This document shows positions 24,834 through 34,043 of a stretch of DNA of 64,000 nt, one piece after another. Made by a program: the position numbers and the translations under genes. Where the stretch lies: NCBI RefSeq assembly GCF_037948395.1, contig NZ_CP149940.1, forward strand, positions 930,001 through 994,000, in the 5' to 3' direction. Position 1 is the first letter of the stretch. Each line of letters begins with the position of its first letter. Below the pieces are notes generated by a model. The model saw nothing but the letters and a program-made list of their open reading frames with translations, searched no databases and was not told the DNA's origin. This DNA comes from Serratia nevei. GTDB taxonomy: Bacteria > Pseudomonadota > Gammaproteobacteria > Enterobacterales > Enterobacteriaceae.

Positions 24834-25529
24834 TTATTTTTTATCTTCCAGCAGGCAGCGGTAGATCAGGCCGCCGATAATGCCGCCGACCAGCGGCACC
24901 AGCCAGAAGACCCACAGCTGCTGCAGCGCCCAGGTGCCCTGGAAGATCGCTACACCGGTGCTGCGCGCCGGGTTGACGGAGGTGTTGGTCACCGGGATGC
25001 TGATCAGGTGGATCAGGGTCAGCGTCAGGCCGATCGCCAGCGGGGCAAAGCCTGCCGGCGCGCGTTTGTCGGTCACGCCATGAATAACGATCAGGAAGAA
25101 GGCGGTCAGCACCAGCTCAATCACGATGGCTGATTGCAGGGAATAACCGCCCGGTGAGTGTTCGCCGTAACCGTTGGAGGCGAAACCGCCCGCGGTGGCG
25201 TCGAAACCGGCTTTGCCGCTGGCGATCAAATACAGCACCGCCGCTGCGGCGATACCGCCGATCACCTGTGCGATCACGTAAGGGATCACGTCTTTCGCCG
25301 CGAAACGGCCGCCGGCGAATAAGCCGACGGTGATCGCCGGGTTAAAGTGCCCGCCGGAAATATGGCCGACGGCATAGGCCATCGTCACCACGGTCAGACC
25401 GAAAGCGAGCGCGACGCCGAGGAAACCAATACCCAGCTGTGGGAATGCTGCGGCTAATACTGCGCTACCACAACCACCAAACACCAACCAAAATGTGCCA
25501 AAAAATTCAGCAAAAAGTCGCTTTGACAT
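24834..25529 (-). CDS. aqpZ: Aquaporin Z
   Basis: A 231-residue water channel, the same length as E. coli AqpZ. Six membrane helices and both half-helix NPA motifs are seen: [11 protein letters not shown] and [12 protein letters not shown], the latter with the selectivity-filter arginine. Start [19 protein letters not shown] at 25529 is the conserved N terminus; an upstream start 13 codons earlier is rejected. It mediates osmotic water flow across the inner membrane. Confidence 0.96.
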   Translation of the reverse strand: MSKRLFAEFFGTFWLVFGGCGSAVLAAAFPQLGIGFLGVALAFGLTVVTMAYAVGHISGGHFNPAITVGLFAGGRFAAKDVIPYVIAQVIGGIAAAAVLYLIASGKAGFDATAGGFASNGYGEHSPGGYSLQSAIVIELVLTAFFLIVIHGVTDKRAPAGFAPLAIGLTLTLIHLISIPVTNTSVNPARSTGVAIFQGTWALQQLWVFWLVPLVGGIIGGLIYRCLLEDKK

Positions 25530-25954
25530 AGATTCCATCCTGCGGAATAGACTAACGGGCGTTAGCACTAAAAACTATAGAACAGCTTTTTCAGTTCATG
25601 CAGATATTCTATAGAATTTTCTTAATGCACCTTGAATAACGGCGGTATTAAATCCCCGGTATTTTATTTTGTCTATGAGAAAAACACCGTTTTTTGCCGT
25701 GCTGGCGTGCGTTTGCCGATTTTTTTATCTTTGCCATAAGAATTTACCCTAAGCGAAATGACGGGCTATTTTCGGGCGATTTTTTCCAGCGGTTTTCTCC
25801 ATTCAATATCCCCAGGTTAATTGCTAATTTCTATTTGCCAGCCAACCTATTGCCTATTGCACATTTGACGAATTGCCTGTTGTCATCTAGGTGTCATGCT
25901 AAATTAATATCTTCGTCTGCCTGATAACGCTTCATTCAACCTCGGGTAAAAACC
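25530..25954. other. 425-base divergent promoter region
   Basis: AT-rich DNA between aqpZ and the phytase-like gene. The eight-base word ctatagaa occurs at 25575 and 25609 as a direct repeat, 46 bases upstream of aqpZ. No gene with a ribosome site was found, and no other structure stood out. Confidence 0.4.
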
Positions 25955-27316
25955 ATGAAAATAAAATCGCTCTCCCTGCTGTTGGCTTCACTGTTTCCTG
26001 TATTCACCTACGCTGCAGATATTGAGGTGGCGCGTTATCTGGTCGGCTTCCCCGGCGGGGAACGCGTCGCCTATCAGGGGGCGTTCGCCAAGAATTTCCC
26101 GCAGGGGCTGCCGGTGGGGATCGGCTCCGGGCTGACGTTCAATCGCAAGCAGGGCGACGATCTGGTGCTGACGACGCTGACCGATCGCGGCCCGAATGCC
26201 GATGCCCCGGCGGTGGGCAAGCAAGAAGCCAAGATTTTCGCCAACCCGCAATTCGTGCCCCTGTTGATGGACATTCGTATCGGCGGCGGCAAGGCCGTGG
26301 CCGAGAATGCACGGCCCTTGCATGACGAAAAAGGGCCGATTAGCGGGCTGCCGCTGCCGAGCGAGCTGATTGGTTCCACGAACGAAGTGGCGTTGAACGA
26401 CGCGTTGCAGCCGCTGCCCGGCGATCGCCGCGGGTTGGATACCGAAGGCATCATCGGTGACGGCAACGGCGGCTATTGGCTGTGCGATGAGTACGGTCCG
26501 TTTCTGATCCATGTCGACGGCAACGGTAAAATTCTCGCCAAATACGGCCCAATGCCGCAGGCCGGCGAGCAGGCGGTGGCGAGTGGTTTGCCGAACATCC
26601 TGAAGTGGCGCCAGCCCAACCGCGGTTTTGAGGGGCTGACCCGGATGCCGGATGGGCGCATTCTGGCGGCGGTGCAGAGCACGCTGGATGTCGATGGCAA
26701 AAGCAAGAACAAGGCGCAGTTTACCCGGCTGGTGAGCTTCGATCCGCGCAATGGCAAAACCGCCATGTACGGCTATCCCATCGATATCGACAGCTATAAA
26801 AAAGCCAAAGACGCCAAGATTGGCGATGTGGTGGCGTTGGACAACCAGCGCATCCTGTTGATTGAACAAGGAACCGGTAAAGATAAGACGATGATCAACA
26901 AGATCTATCTGGTGGATCTCGCGCAGGCCAGCGATCTGAGCGCGTTTGACGGCCAGGGGAAAGCGCTGGAGTTCGACGATGCGAAAGATCTCGCCAAACG
27001 CGGCGTGAAGCTGGCGCAGAAACAGGAAGTGGCGGACCTGCGCCAGTTGGGCTGGCGCCAGGAGAAAGCGGAAGGGTTGGCGCTGATCGACGATCGCACG
27101 CTGGCGGTGATTAATGACAACGATTTCGGCCTGCAGGCCAAGCTGGTGGACGCATCGCCAAAGAGCAAGAAAATCGGCGATTATCAGCTGGAGAAAGAAG
27201 GGCGGCTGAGCCTCGACGGTGACAAGACCGACGCCCGTATCGAATTGCGCCCGCTGGAGCAGCCGGAGTCGCTGAGCGAGCTCTGGGTGCTCACCTTGCC
27301 GCATCCCTTGAAGTGA
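25955..27316 (+). CDS. Phytase-like esterase, secreted
   Basis: A 453-residue protein with a signal peptide (MKIKSLSLLLASLFPVFTYA, cleavage after YAA near 21). The mature part matches the esterase-like activity of phytase family: SGLTFNR, LTDRGPNADAP, GLDTEGIIGDGNGGYWLCDEYGP and NRGFEGLTRMPDGRILAAVQ are characteristic, and the WRQEKAEGLALIDDRTLAVINDND segment closes the propeller. It is predicted to be a periplasmic beta-propeller hydrolase acting on phosphate esters; the substrate is not proven. It stands alone. Confidence 0.85.
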   Translation: MKIKSLSLLLASLFPVFTYAADIEVARYLVGFPGGERVAYQGAFAKNFPQGLPVGIGSGLTFNRKQGDDLVLTTLTDRGPNADAPAVGKQEAKIFANPQFVPLLMDIRIGGGKAVAENARPLHDEKGPISGLPLPSELIGSTNEVALNDALQPLPGDRRGLDTEGIIGDGNGGYWLCDEYGPFLIHVDGNGKILAKYGPMPQAGEQAVASGLPNILKWRQPNRGFEGLTRMPDGRILAAVQSTLDVDGKSKNKAQFTRLVSFDPRNGKTAMYGYPIDIDSYKKAKDAKIGDVVALDNQRILLIEQGTGKDKTMINKIYLVDLAQASDLSAFDGQGKALEFDDAKDLAKRGVKLAQKQEVADLRQLGWRQEKAEGLALIDDRTLAVINDNDFGLQAKLVDASPKSKKIGDYQLEKEGRLSLDGDKTDARIELRPLEQPESLSELWVLTLPHPLK

Positions 27317-27321
27317 GACAG

Positions 27322-27341
27322 CGGGGGCGATAGCGCCCCCG
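27322..27341. terminator. Stem-loop 1 after the phytase-like gene
   Basis: Arms cgggggcg/cgcccccg with loop atag lie five bases past the stop. The same arms recur at 27488, next to the convergent ltrA gene. Confidence 0.65.
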
Positions 27342-27352
27342 TCAGACCGTTG

Positions 27353-27388
27353 ACAAAGGAGGAAAAAACGTGGTTTTTCCTCCTTTGT
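27353..27388. repeat. 15-base perfect inverted repeat
   Basis: acaaaggaggaaaaa and its exact complement tttttcctcctttgt enclose acgtgg. The arm contains a Shine-Dalgarno-like aaaggagg, but no start codon follows at a proper distance. It lies between convergent genes. Confidence 0.75.
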
Positions 27389-27399
27389 GGCCATCAACC

Positions 27400-27421
27400 G
27401 AAAATCAATAAATTGATTTTC
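27400..27421. repeat. 10-base inverted repeat followed by T-rich DNA
   Basis: gaaaatcaat and attgattttc flank aa and are followed on the plus strand by cttattttttat. It may act as a weak terminator. Confidence 0.5.
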
Positions 27422-27487
27422 CTTATTTTTTATCCGCTGCTCTCTGCAAACCCGGCAATGGCATGAGGTTTGTCATCAATCTCACAG

Positions 27488-27510
27488 CGGGGGCGGTGAC
27501 GCCCCCGTTT
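27488..27510. terminator. Stem-loop 4, next to the ltrA 3' end
   Basis: Arms cgggggcg/cgcccccg with loop gtga are identical to stem-loop 1 and are followed by ttt on the plus strand. It lies just past the ltrA stop on the opposite strand. Confidence 0.6.
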
Positions 27511-27513
27511 GCT

Positions 27514-28689
27514 TCAGGCTTCCGCGTGCCGCTGCGGCGCTCTGCCGCGCGAGATGCTCTCCCACACCGCCACCACCACCATGATCAGCGTCGTCAGGCC
27601 ATTGACCATCAGCAGATCGGTGAAATAGGCGACGGGGGCCAATACCGCCAGCGCCAGCAGCCCCACCAGGTGCGACAGCGGAAAGCGATGATACACCAGC
27701 CGTTTATACAGCGCGTTGGCGAACAGGTAGAGTGCCGGGCCGAGCAGCAACACCGCCGCCGTGGCGTTTTGGATGCGGCCGTCGGGATGGGCGATCACCA
27801 GCTCGTTGGCCACGGCGCAGACGATGATCGCCCCCACCAGCGCGACGTGCACGTAATGGAAGTAAGCGCCCAGCTGGCCGGGGTTTTCCGCCTGGCTGAT
27901 GGCATGGCTGCCGGCTTTGCTGCTGGTGTCGAAGTAGACCCACCACATCGCCAGGCTGCCGAGAAAGGCCACCAGCGAGGCGATGAGCACCGGCAGGCTC
28001 CAGCTTTCCATCTCGCTCAGGGTGGCGCCGGTGATCAGAATGGTTTCCCCCAGCGCCACGATCACGAACAGCTGGCAGCGTTCCGCCAGATGGTGACCCT
28101 CGATGGTCCATTCGCTGCTGCTGTCCGAGCGCCCCAGCACCGGCAGCCGGAAGCCGAACATCGGCGAGACGTATTCGCACAAGACCGCGACCGCCCACAG
28201 CGCCAGGCGGGCGTTGCCTTCCGCCAGCCCACCGGCGATCCAGAAGACGGCGGAGATGCACAGCCAGCCGAGGATGCGGTGAAAGTTTCGTTTTAACGGA
28301 TGACCGGGCGCCAGCAGGCGCAGTACCGTGACGGAGCGCCCGACCTGAATGGCGACATAGAACAGCGCGAAGATCAGGCCGCGCTCGCCAAACGCCTGCG
28401 GCAGCGCGGCGGCGGCGAACAGCCCCAGCAGCATGATAGCGAACAGCAGCAGGCGGATCTGACGGGTATCCGGATTGAACCAGTTGGTGACCCAGGCGGT
28501 GTATTGCCAGGCCAGCCAGACGGCGAACCACAGCAACAGGGTTTCCAGCGCGCCAGTCAGCGTCAGGTGATGCAACAGATAGTGGGAAAGTTGGGTCACG
28601 GCGAAAACGTAGATCAGATCGAACAGCAGCTCGGAAAACGAGACTGAAGCGCCCTGACCGTCACGCACGCGCAGCAGGTTTTGCGACAT
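27514..28689 (-). CDS. Low-temperature-requirement protein A (LtrA) family
   Basis: A 391-residue membrane protein with about ten to twelve hydrophobic segments. The LtrA-family signatures are clear: SFSELLFDLIYVFAVTQLSH near the N terminus, and EGHHLAERCQLFVIVALGE mid-protein, where the H-x-E-R-x-x-x-F pattern is typical. The family is named after a Listeria protein needed for growth in the cold; its transport or enzymatic activity is not established. The gene is monocistronic. Confidence 0.88.
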   Translation of the reverse strand: MSQNLLRVRDGQGASVSFSELLFDLIYVFAVTQLSHYLLHHLTLTGALETLLLWFAVWLAWQYTAWVTNWFNPDTRQIRLLLFAIMLLGLFAAAALPQAFGERGLIFALFYVAIQVGRSVTVLRLLAPGHPLKRNFHRILGWLCISAVFWIAGGLAEGNARLALWAVAVLCEYVSPMFGFRLPVLGRSDSSSEWTIEGHHLAERCQLFVIVALGETILITGATLSEMESWSLPVLIASLVAFLGSLAMWWVYFDTSSKAGSHAISQAENPGQLGAYFHYVHVALVGAIIVCAVANELVIAHPDGRIQNATAAVLLLGPALYLFANALYKRLVYHRFPLSHLVGLLALAVLAPVAYFTDLLMVNGLTTLIMVVVAVWESISRGRAPQRHAEA

Positions 28690-28998
28690 AAGCGTTCTTC
28701 CTTAAAAGGGTAAGCCACAAAATCAGCGTAGCTCAGCGCGCCCCGGCGGGTAAAAAATCTTAAATAGCGGCGGCGCGCGTTCTTTCTTTCTCCCCGTCTT
28801 TAATTGTTCATCAAATAAGGGTAAGGTGAACCCTATAAAGTCATTTCCGCCTTAAAATACACACTCGCTCTCACTTCCTCCTTATTCTCCTCACAATGAT
28901 TGATGTTCTTTACGTTGCATGACGTCCGTTTTCATTGGCTAGCGGATAATTAACATCACTGACAACGAGCTAATAAACAAGAACACCTGGAGTCAATC
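28690..28998. other. 309-base gap upstream of the DUF1471 gene
   Basis: AT-rich promoter DNA. A short inverted repeat agggt/accct (28818-28834) is the only structure noticed. No coding sequence with a ribosome site was found. Confidence 0.4.
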
Positions 28999-29283
28999 AT
29001 GAAACTTATCCCAAGCATCGCAGCAGTATTGATCGCCGCCGCTTCCTTCTCCACTTTCGCCGCGCCGCTGTCGTCGGTGAAACAGGTCAACAGCGAACAG
29101 GCCGCCAATCTGCAAAGCCTCGGCGTGGTGTCGGTTTCCGGCATTAGCGGCTCACCGCATGACGCCATTCACGCCCTGAAAGAAAAAGCCGCGGCGGACG
29201 GCGCCGGCCATTACCGCATTATCGGTCTGGACACCCCCGGGGATTCCAGCAACTGGCGCGGCAATGCGGAAATTTATCGCTAA
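28999..29283 (+). CDS. Periplasmic DUF1471 protein (YhcN/BhsA family)
   Basis: A 94-residue protein with a signal peptide (MKLIPSIAAVLIAAASFSTFA, cleavage near FAA). The mature domain has the DUF1471 pattern: LGVVSVSGISGSPHDAIHALKEKAAADGAGHYRIIGLD, in two parts, then GNAEIYR at the end. Enterobacteria have many such small stress-induced proteins linked to biofilm, acid or peroxide response. The ATG follows acctggagtcaatc. It is monocistronic with its own terminator. Confidence 0.9.
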   Translation: MKLIPSIAAVLIAAASFSTFAAPLSSVKQVNSEQAANLQSLGVVSVSGISGSPHDAIHALKEKAAADGAGHYRIIGLDTPGDSSNWRGNAEIYR

Positions 29284-29302
29284 GCGTTGGTTTTTTACCC
29301 TC

Positions 29303-29322
29303 TGGCCACGGCAACGTGGCCA
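29303..29322 (+). terminator. Terminator hairpin after the DUF1471 gene
   Basis: Eight-base arms (tggccacg / cgtggcca) around a gcaa tetraloop lie shortly after the stop; the following sequence is A-rich rather than T-rich. Confidence 0.55.
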
Positions 29323-29329
29323 ATAAAAT

Positions 29330-29404
29330 AAACGGTCGTAATAATTATCTGATAGGGCGCGCGTGGGCGGCTTATTTTCAGGTCATTATTACGACCGTTT
29401 TTCA
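29330..29404 (+). repeat. Large inverted repeat with 16-base perfect arms
   Basis: Left arm aaacggtcgtaataat (29330-29345) and right arm attattacgaccgttt (29385-29400) are exact complements; the stem can continue inward (atctga with tcaggt). The right arm runs into tttt. It stands 120 bases upstream of the PmtA-like gene. It may be a long terminator, a structured leader or a remnant of a mobile element. Confidence 0.75.
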
Positions 29405-29523
29405 TTTTTCCGCTGCGGCTGAGGTTGCATTTTATTACAACTGTGTCCGCCGCTTTCGGAATCATGTTAATGAATACTTAAGAAATTCGGCTCACATTGA
29501 GGACTTAACCCAAGGAGGCCTCA

Positions 29524-30081
29524 ATGTTAAATGCGACCCGGCTGCAACTGATGAATCACTTCGCTTACCTGCAGCAATTTATGGCTTCACCGCGCACCGT
29601 CGGTACGCTGGCGCCTTCTTCCCCGTGGCTGTGCCAGGCGATGCTGAACCAGGTTGAATGGACCCGGGCGCTGTCGATCGCGGAGCTGGGGGCGGCGGAC
29701 GGCGTATTGACCAAACGCATTCTGGGGCGGATGCGCGCCGATGCGGCGCTGGAGGCTTTCGAGATCCAACCGCATTTCGTGCATCGGCTGCGGGGGATAG
29801 ACGATCGGCGGCTGCAGGTGATGGCCCATTCGGCGACACAAATGGCCACGGATTATGACGTGGTGTTTTCCTGCCTGCCGCTGCTGTCGATCCCGGTCAG
29901 GATCAGCGTGCGCATCCTTCAGCAGGCCCGGCAGCGGCTGCTGGCGCGCAACGGCACGCTGGTGCTGTTCCAATACAGCCACCTGTCGGAAAAATTGCTG
30001 TCCCGCTATTTTCACTGGAAGCGCCTGCGGGTGGTGCGCAATTTCCCGCCGGCGCTGGTGTATGTCTGTACGCCGCGTTAA
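29524..30081 (+). CDS. Phospholipid N-methyltransferase-like SAM enzyme
   Basis: A 185-residue protein with a strong ribosome site (aaggaggcctcaATG). Its opening, FMASPRTVGTLAPSSPWLCQAM, is the typical start of the PmtA-like group, followed by the SAM motif AELGAADGVLTKRIL (about 53-67). PmtA enzymes methylate phosphatidylethanolamine on the way to phosphatidylcholine, which enterobacteria generally do not make, so the true substrate may differ. It is monocistronic and convergent with an acetyltransferase, with no gap. Confidence 0.75.
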   Translation: MLNATRLQLMNHFAYLQQFMASPRTVGTLAPSSPWLCQAMLNQVEWTRALSIAELGAADGVLTKRILGRMRADAALEAFEIQPHFVHRLRGIDDRRLQVMAHSATQMATDYDVVFSCLPLLSIPVRISVRILQQARQRLLARNGTLVLFQYSHLSEKLLSRYFHWKRLRVVRNFPPALVYVCTPR

Positions 30082-30543
30082 CTACAGCGTTTTCACCATC
30101 ACAACCACGTCTTCGTCATACTGCCGCCGGCGCTCCAGAGGTTGCCAACCCCAGCCGGCGTACAGCGCTTCCGATTTGTCGGTGATGAGATGCAAAATCG
30201 AATGATGGCGCTGCCGCGCCGCTTCGACGATCGCCATCTCCAGGCGGTGGGCAATGCCCTTGCGGCGGTGATCGGGATGCACGAAGACGCCGGCCAGCCA
30301 CGGGGTGAGATCCTGGCGCTGATGATCGTCGCTGGGCCACAGGCTGGCCATGCCCACCGGGCGATCGCCGTCGATCATCATCAGCGTCAGGTGATCGCCG
30401 CTTGGCCGGCTGCATTGGGCGAAGCGCAGCTGGGTGCGCTCCAGCGTGCCGCCGCGTTGTGAACCCCACTGGCCGAAGGCCCAGGCGGCGCACACATCGG
30501 CAAACTGCGGGCACTCCGACAGCGGAATAATGCGTTGATCCAT
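30082..30543 (-). CDS. GNAT acetyltransferase
   Basis: A 153-residue protein. The acetyl-CoA binding motif is VFVHPDHRRKGIAHRLEMAI (about 92-111), and the C-terminal ALYAGWGWQPLERRR segment is the usual substrate-side end of the domain. MDQRIIPLSECPQFADVCAAW at the start is shared by an enterobacterial subgroup. Substrate unknown. It ends directly against the methyltransferase stop. Confidence 0.83.
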   Translation of the reverse strand: MDQRIIPLSECPQFADVCAAWAFGQWGSQRGGTLERTQLRFAQCSRPSGDHLTLMMIDGDRPVGMASLWPSDDHQRQDLTPWLAGVFVHPDHRRKGIAHRLEMAIVEAARQRHHSILHLITDKSEALYAGWGWQPLERRRQYDEDVVVMVKTL

Positions 30544-30705
30544 GGATGTCTCCCTATTTTGGTGGTTTCCGCTCTATTTAACCGATTTCCCCGCCATTTT
30601 TTTAACTTTTTAAAGCCGCTCTTTTAGCGGTTTCGCCATGTTTCGCCGCGCGCCCGGCGCCGTTTCCCGGATTTCTTTTGGCAATCGCCGTGCAGGATTG
30701 CAAGT

Positions 30706-30724
30706 GCTAATGAGAGTGATTATC
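30706..30724 (+). promoter_or_regulatory. Fur box upstream of the siderophore genes
   Basis: gctaatgagagtgattatc matches the 19-base Fur consensus at 15 positions and lies 35 bases before the binding-protein start. Iron repression of the two-gene operon is inferred. Confidence 0.8.
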
Positions 30725-30758
30725 ATGCGCACACTATTTCCCCCGTGTCGGCTTAATC

Positions 30759-31874
30759 ATGCGCAATTCCCTCATTTTACTGCTGCTTTCCCTGTGCTTC
30801 GGCGTGTTCTCCGCTCAGGCGAAGACGGTGACCGATATCACCGGCCGCCAGGTCGTGGTGCCGGACAACCCGCAGCGCATCGTGGTGGGGGAAAGCCGCA
30901 TGCTGTATACGCTGGCGCTGCTGGAGCCGGGCAACCCGGCGCAGCGCATCGTCGGCTGGCCGGCGGATCTGGCGCGGTTCGATGCGCAAAGCTGGCAGCT
31001 CTATACGCAGAAGTTCCCGCAGATCGCCGCGATCCCCATTATCAGCGGCAATAATTTCCGCCAGGTCAATATTGAAAGCCTGCTGCAGCTGAAGCCGGAT
31101 CTGGTGATCCTGGCGCGCTACGCGCGTGAAGACGGCGATAACGATCTGCTGGTTTCCGCGCTGAACAAGGCCGGCGTGGCGGTAATCTACGTCGATCTGC
31201 GCATCGATCTGCTGAACAACACCGTGCCGAGCGTACGGCTGCTGGGCGAAGTGCTCAATCGCCAGCAGCGCGCTGAGCAGTTCATCGCGTTTTATCAGCA
31301 GCATATGGCTGTGATTCAGCAGCGGCTGGCGGGCTATCAGGGGCCGAAGCCCAAAGTGATGCTGCACCTGCATCTGGGGCGGCGCGACACCTGCTGCACC
31401 ACCGCCGCGCATGGCAACCTTGGCGATCTGCTGACCTTCGCCGGCGGCGACAACATCGCCAACGCCAGCGTCAAAGGGGTGTACGGTGAGCTGAACCCGG
31501 AAACCATCCTGAGCGCCAATCCCGACGTTTACCTCGCCACCGGCATGGCCGGGCCGCAGGGCAAGCGGCTGTCCGATCTGCGCCTCGGGCCGCAGGTCAG
31601 CCAACAGGACGCCGCCGACAGCTTCCGCCGGCTGATCGCCACACAGCCGATGCTGGCCAGCCTGCAGGCGGTGAAGCATCACCGCGCCTGGAGCGTCTGG
31701 CACAACTTTTACCTCAGCCCGTACCACGTGGTGCTGGTCGAGATGTTCGCCAAAGCGTTTTACCCGGATCTGTTCGCCGACATTAACCCGCAGCAGACCT
31801 TCCAACAGCTGTATCAGCAGTTTTTGCCGTTACCTTTTTCAGGGACCTATTGGAGTCAGTTAGATAATGAATAA
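30759..31874 (+). CDS. Periplasmic iron-siderophore binding protein
   Basis: A 371-residue protein with a signal peptide (LILLLLSLCFGVFSAQA, cleavage after about residue 21). The class III binding-protein fold (FhuD/BtuF type) is seen in VTDITGRQVVVPDNPQRIVV and LLQLKPDLVILARY. It would deliver a ferric siderophore or haem from the receptor to an inner-membrane ABC transporter. The downstream receptor gene overlaps by eight bases. No permease or ATPase gene is nearby, so it must use components encoded elsewhere. Confidence 0.85.
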   Translation: MRNSLILLLLSLCFGVFSAQAKTVTDITGRQVVVPDNPQRIVVGESRMLYTLALLEPGNPAQRIVGWPADLARFDAQSWQLYTQKFPQIAAIPIISGNNFRQVNIESLLQLKPDLVILARYAREDGDNDLLVSALNKAGVAVIYVDLRIDLLNNTVPSVRLLGEVLNRQQRAEQFIAFYQQHMAVIQQRLAGYQGPKPKVMLHLHLGRRDTCCTTAAHGNLGDLLTFAGGDNIANASVKGVYGELNPETILSANPDVYLATGMAGPQGKRLSDLRLGPQVSQQDAADSFRRLIATQPMLASLQAVKHHRAWSVWHNFYLSPYHVVLVEMFAKAFYPDLFADINPQQTFQQLYQQFLPLPFSGTYWSQLDNE

Positions 31875-33990
31875 CAACAAGCGCGGCTGGTGGTGCGCAT
31901 TGCCTTTGGCGGCCTGCGCGACATCGCCGACGTGGGCGGCGGAGAAAGCCGCGCCGCAGGAAGAGAGCCTGGTTGTGGTCGGCCGCAAAGATGCCGACGG
32001 CGTGCAGAGCTATCAGCCGTTGACCAGCGTCACCGGCACCCGCAGCGAAACCAACCTGCTGAACGTGCCGCAGGCGATCGACGTGGTGCCGCAGCAGGTG
32101 ATTACCGATCAGGCGGTCAGCAGCCTGGACGAAGCGCTGTACAACGTCAGCGGCATTACCCAGGCCAACACGCTGGGCGGCACCCAGGACGCGGTCATGA
32201 AACGCGGCTTCGGCGACAACCGCGACGGCTCCATTCTGCGCGACGGCGTGCGCTCGGTGCAGGCGCGCAACTTTACGCCGACCACCGAGCGGGTGGAGGT
32301 GCTCAAGGGGCCGGCCTCGATGCTGTACGGCATGGGCGAGCCGGGCGGGATGATCAATATGATCACCAAAAAACCCCAGCTGCAGCAGCACACCCACGTG
32401 GAAGGCTGGGGCAGCAGCTTCAACGGCGGCGGCGGCCAGCTCGACGTTACCGGGCCGCTCGGCACGTCGGGGTTTGCCTATCGCATGATCGTCGATCACG
32501 ATGAAACCGATTACTGGCGCAACTTTGGCCGCAATCGCCAGACAGTGATCGCGCCGTCGTTGATGTGGTACGGCGAGAACACCACCGTGCGCTTGGCCTA
32601 TGAACATATGGAATATCTGGTGCCGTTCGATCGCGGCACCATTATCGATTCGCGCACCGGCAAACCGGTGAATACGCCGCGCGATCGCCGTTTTGACGAG
32701 GCCTATAACGCCACCCGCGGCGATCAGGACAGCATTACCCTGCAGATCGATCAAACGCTCAACGAGCGCTGGAAAAGCTCGCTGACCTACGCCTACAGCC
32801 GCAACAGCTACAGCGACAACCAGGCGCGCGCCACGGCGCTGAACCCGGTGACCGGCGTGTTGAGCCGCCAGGCCGACTCGACCGCCAACGCCGTCAGCCA
32901 CGCCAACGCGGTGCAGCTGACGCTCAATGGCGACGTGGACTGGGGCAGCATCAACCACCAGATGCTGTTCGGCTTCGATTTTGAAGATAACCGCACCTAC
33001 CGCGGCGACATGATCCGCGGCAAAAAGAACAGCGATTTCAATATCTATCATCCGGTATACGGCCTGATGCCGCCGTCGACGGCGGTCAGCGCCAAAGACA
33101 GCGACCAGCGGGAAAACCTCACCAGCTACGGTTGGTTTATGCAGGATTCCATCCAGCTAACCGATAAATGGCTGGTGATGGGCGGGCTGCGTTACGATGC
33201 TTTCGACGTCTATGCCGGCAAGGGGCGGCCGTTCCAGGCCAATACCGACAGCTCGGACAGCAAGCTGGTGCCGCGCGCCGGGGTGGTGTACAAGCTGACG
33301 CCTTATGTGTCGCTGTACAGCAGCTATACCGAGTCGTTCAAGCCGAACTCTTCCATCGCCACCCAAATTGGTTCGCTGCCGCCGGAGCAGGGCAAGTCGT
33401 GGGAAGTCGGCGGCAAGCTGGCGTTGCCGAACGGCGTCACCGGCACGCTGGCGCTGTTCGACATCACCAAGCGCAACGTGATGGTCAATGAGCTGGTGGA
33501 GGGCGAAACCGTGACGCGCACCGCCGGGCGTGTGCGTTCGCAGGGCGTGGAGCTGGACGTAGCCGGTAACCTCACCGATTCGCTGAGCCTGATCGGCTCC
33601 TATGCGTATACCGACGCGCGGGTGGTGGACGATCCGGACAACAAGGGGAAAGAGATGACCAACGTGGCGCGCCACACCGCCTCGCTGTTCCTGACCCAGA
33701 ACCTGGGCAGCCCGGGCCTGTACAGCGGCGATGAGGTGCGCATTGGCGCCGGTGCGCGCTACGTAGGACGCCGCCCGGGTGACGCTGCCAACAGCTTCTC
33801 CCTGGATAATTACACCGTTGCCGATGCGTTCGCCGCTTACACCATGCCGATCAACGGCTATCGGGTGAAATGGCAGCTGAACGTGAAGAACCTGTTCGAT
33901 AAAACCTACTACCCGTCCAGCGGCGGTAATTTGCGCGTGGCGGTGGGGGAACCGCGTGAGGTGGTGCTGCGCGGCAGTATCGATTTCTAA
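31867..33990 (+). CDS. TonB-dependent siderophore receptor
   Basis: A 707-residue outer-membrane receptor. The signal peptide ends near TWA (residue 24) and a TonB box-like EESLVVVG follows. The plug domain (about 55-170) has VPQAIDVVPQQVI and RVEVLKGPASMLYGMGEPGG; the barrel ends with an aromatic residue (GSIDF). The type is close to ferrichrome/ferrioxamine/pyoverdine-class receptors, but the ligand cannot be read from the sequence. It shares the Fur-controlled operon with the binding protein. Confidence 0.88.
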   Translation: MNNNKRGWWCALPLAACATSPTWAAEKAAPQEESLVVVGRKDADGVQSYQPLTSVTGTRSETNLLNVPQAIDVVPQQVITDQAVSSLDEALYNVSGITQANTLGGTQDAVMKRGFGDNRDGSILRDGVRSVQARNFTPTTERVEVLKGPASMLYGMGEPGGMINMITKKPQLQQHTHVEGWGSSFNGGGGQLDVTGPLGTSGFAYRMIVDHDETDYWRNFGRNRQTVIAPSLMWYGENTTVRLAYEHMEYLVPFDRGTIIDSRTGKPVNTPRDRRFDEAYNATRGDQDSITLQIDQTLNERWKSSLTYAYSRNSYSDNQARATALNPVTGVLSRQADSTANAVSHANAVQLTLNGDVDWGSINHQMLFGFDFEDNRTYRGDMIRGKKNSDFNIYHPVYGLMPPSTAVSAKDSDQRENLTSYGWFMQDSIQLTDKWLVMGGLRYDAFDVYAGKGRPFQANTDSSDSKLVPRAGVVYKLTPYVSLYSSYTESFKPNSSIATQIGSLPPEQGKSWEVGGKLALPNGVTGTLALFDITKRNVMVNELVEGETVTRTAGRVRSQGVELDVAGNLTDSLSLIGSYAYTDARVVDDPDNKGKEMTNVARHTASLFLTQNLGSPGLYSGDEVRIGAGARYVGRRPGDAANSFSLDNYTVADAFAAYTMPINGYRVKWQLNVKNLFDKTYYPSSGGNLRVAVGEPREVVLRGSIDF

Positions 33991-34043
33991 GCTACGGGCG
34001 GTGAAATTTGCTTAAATAACCGCCCCAACGTTAAGGAGAACCC

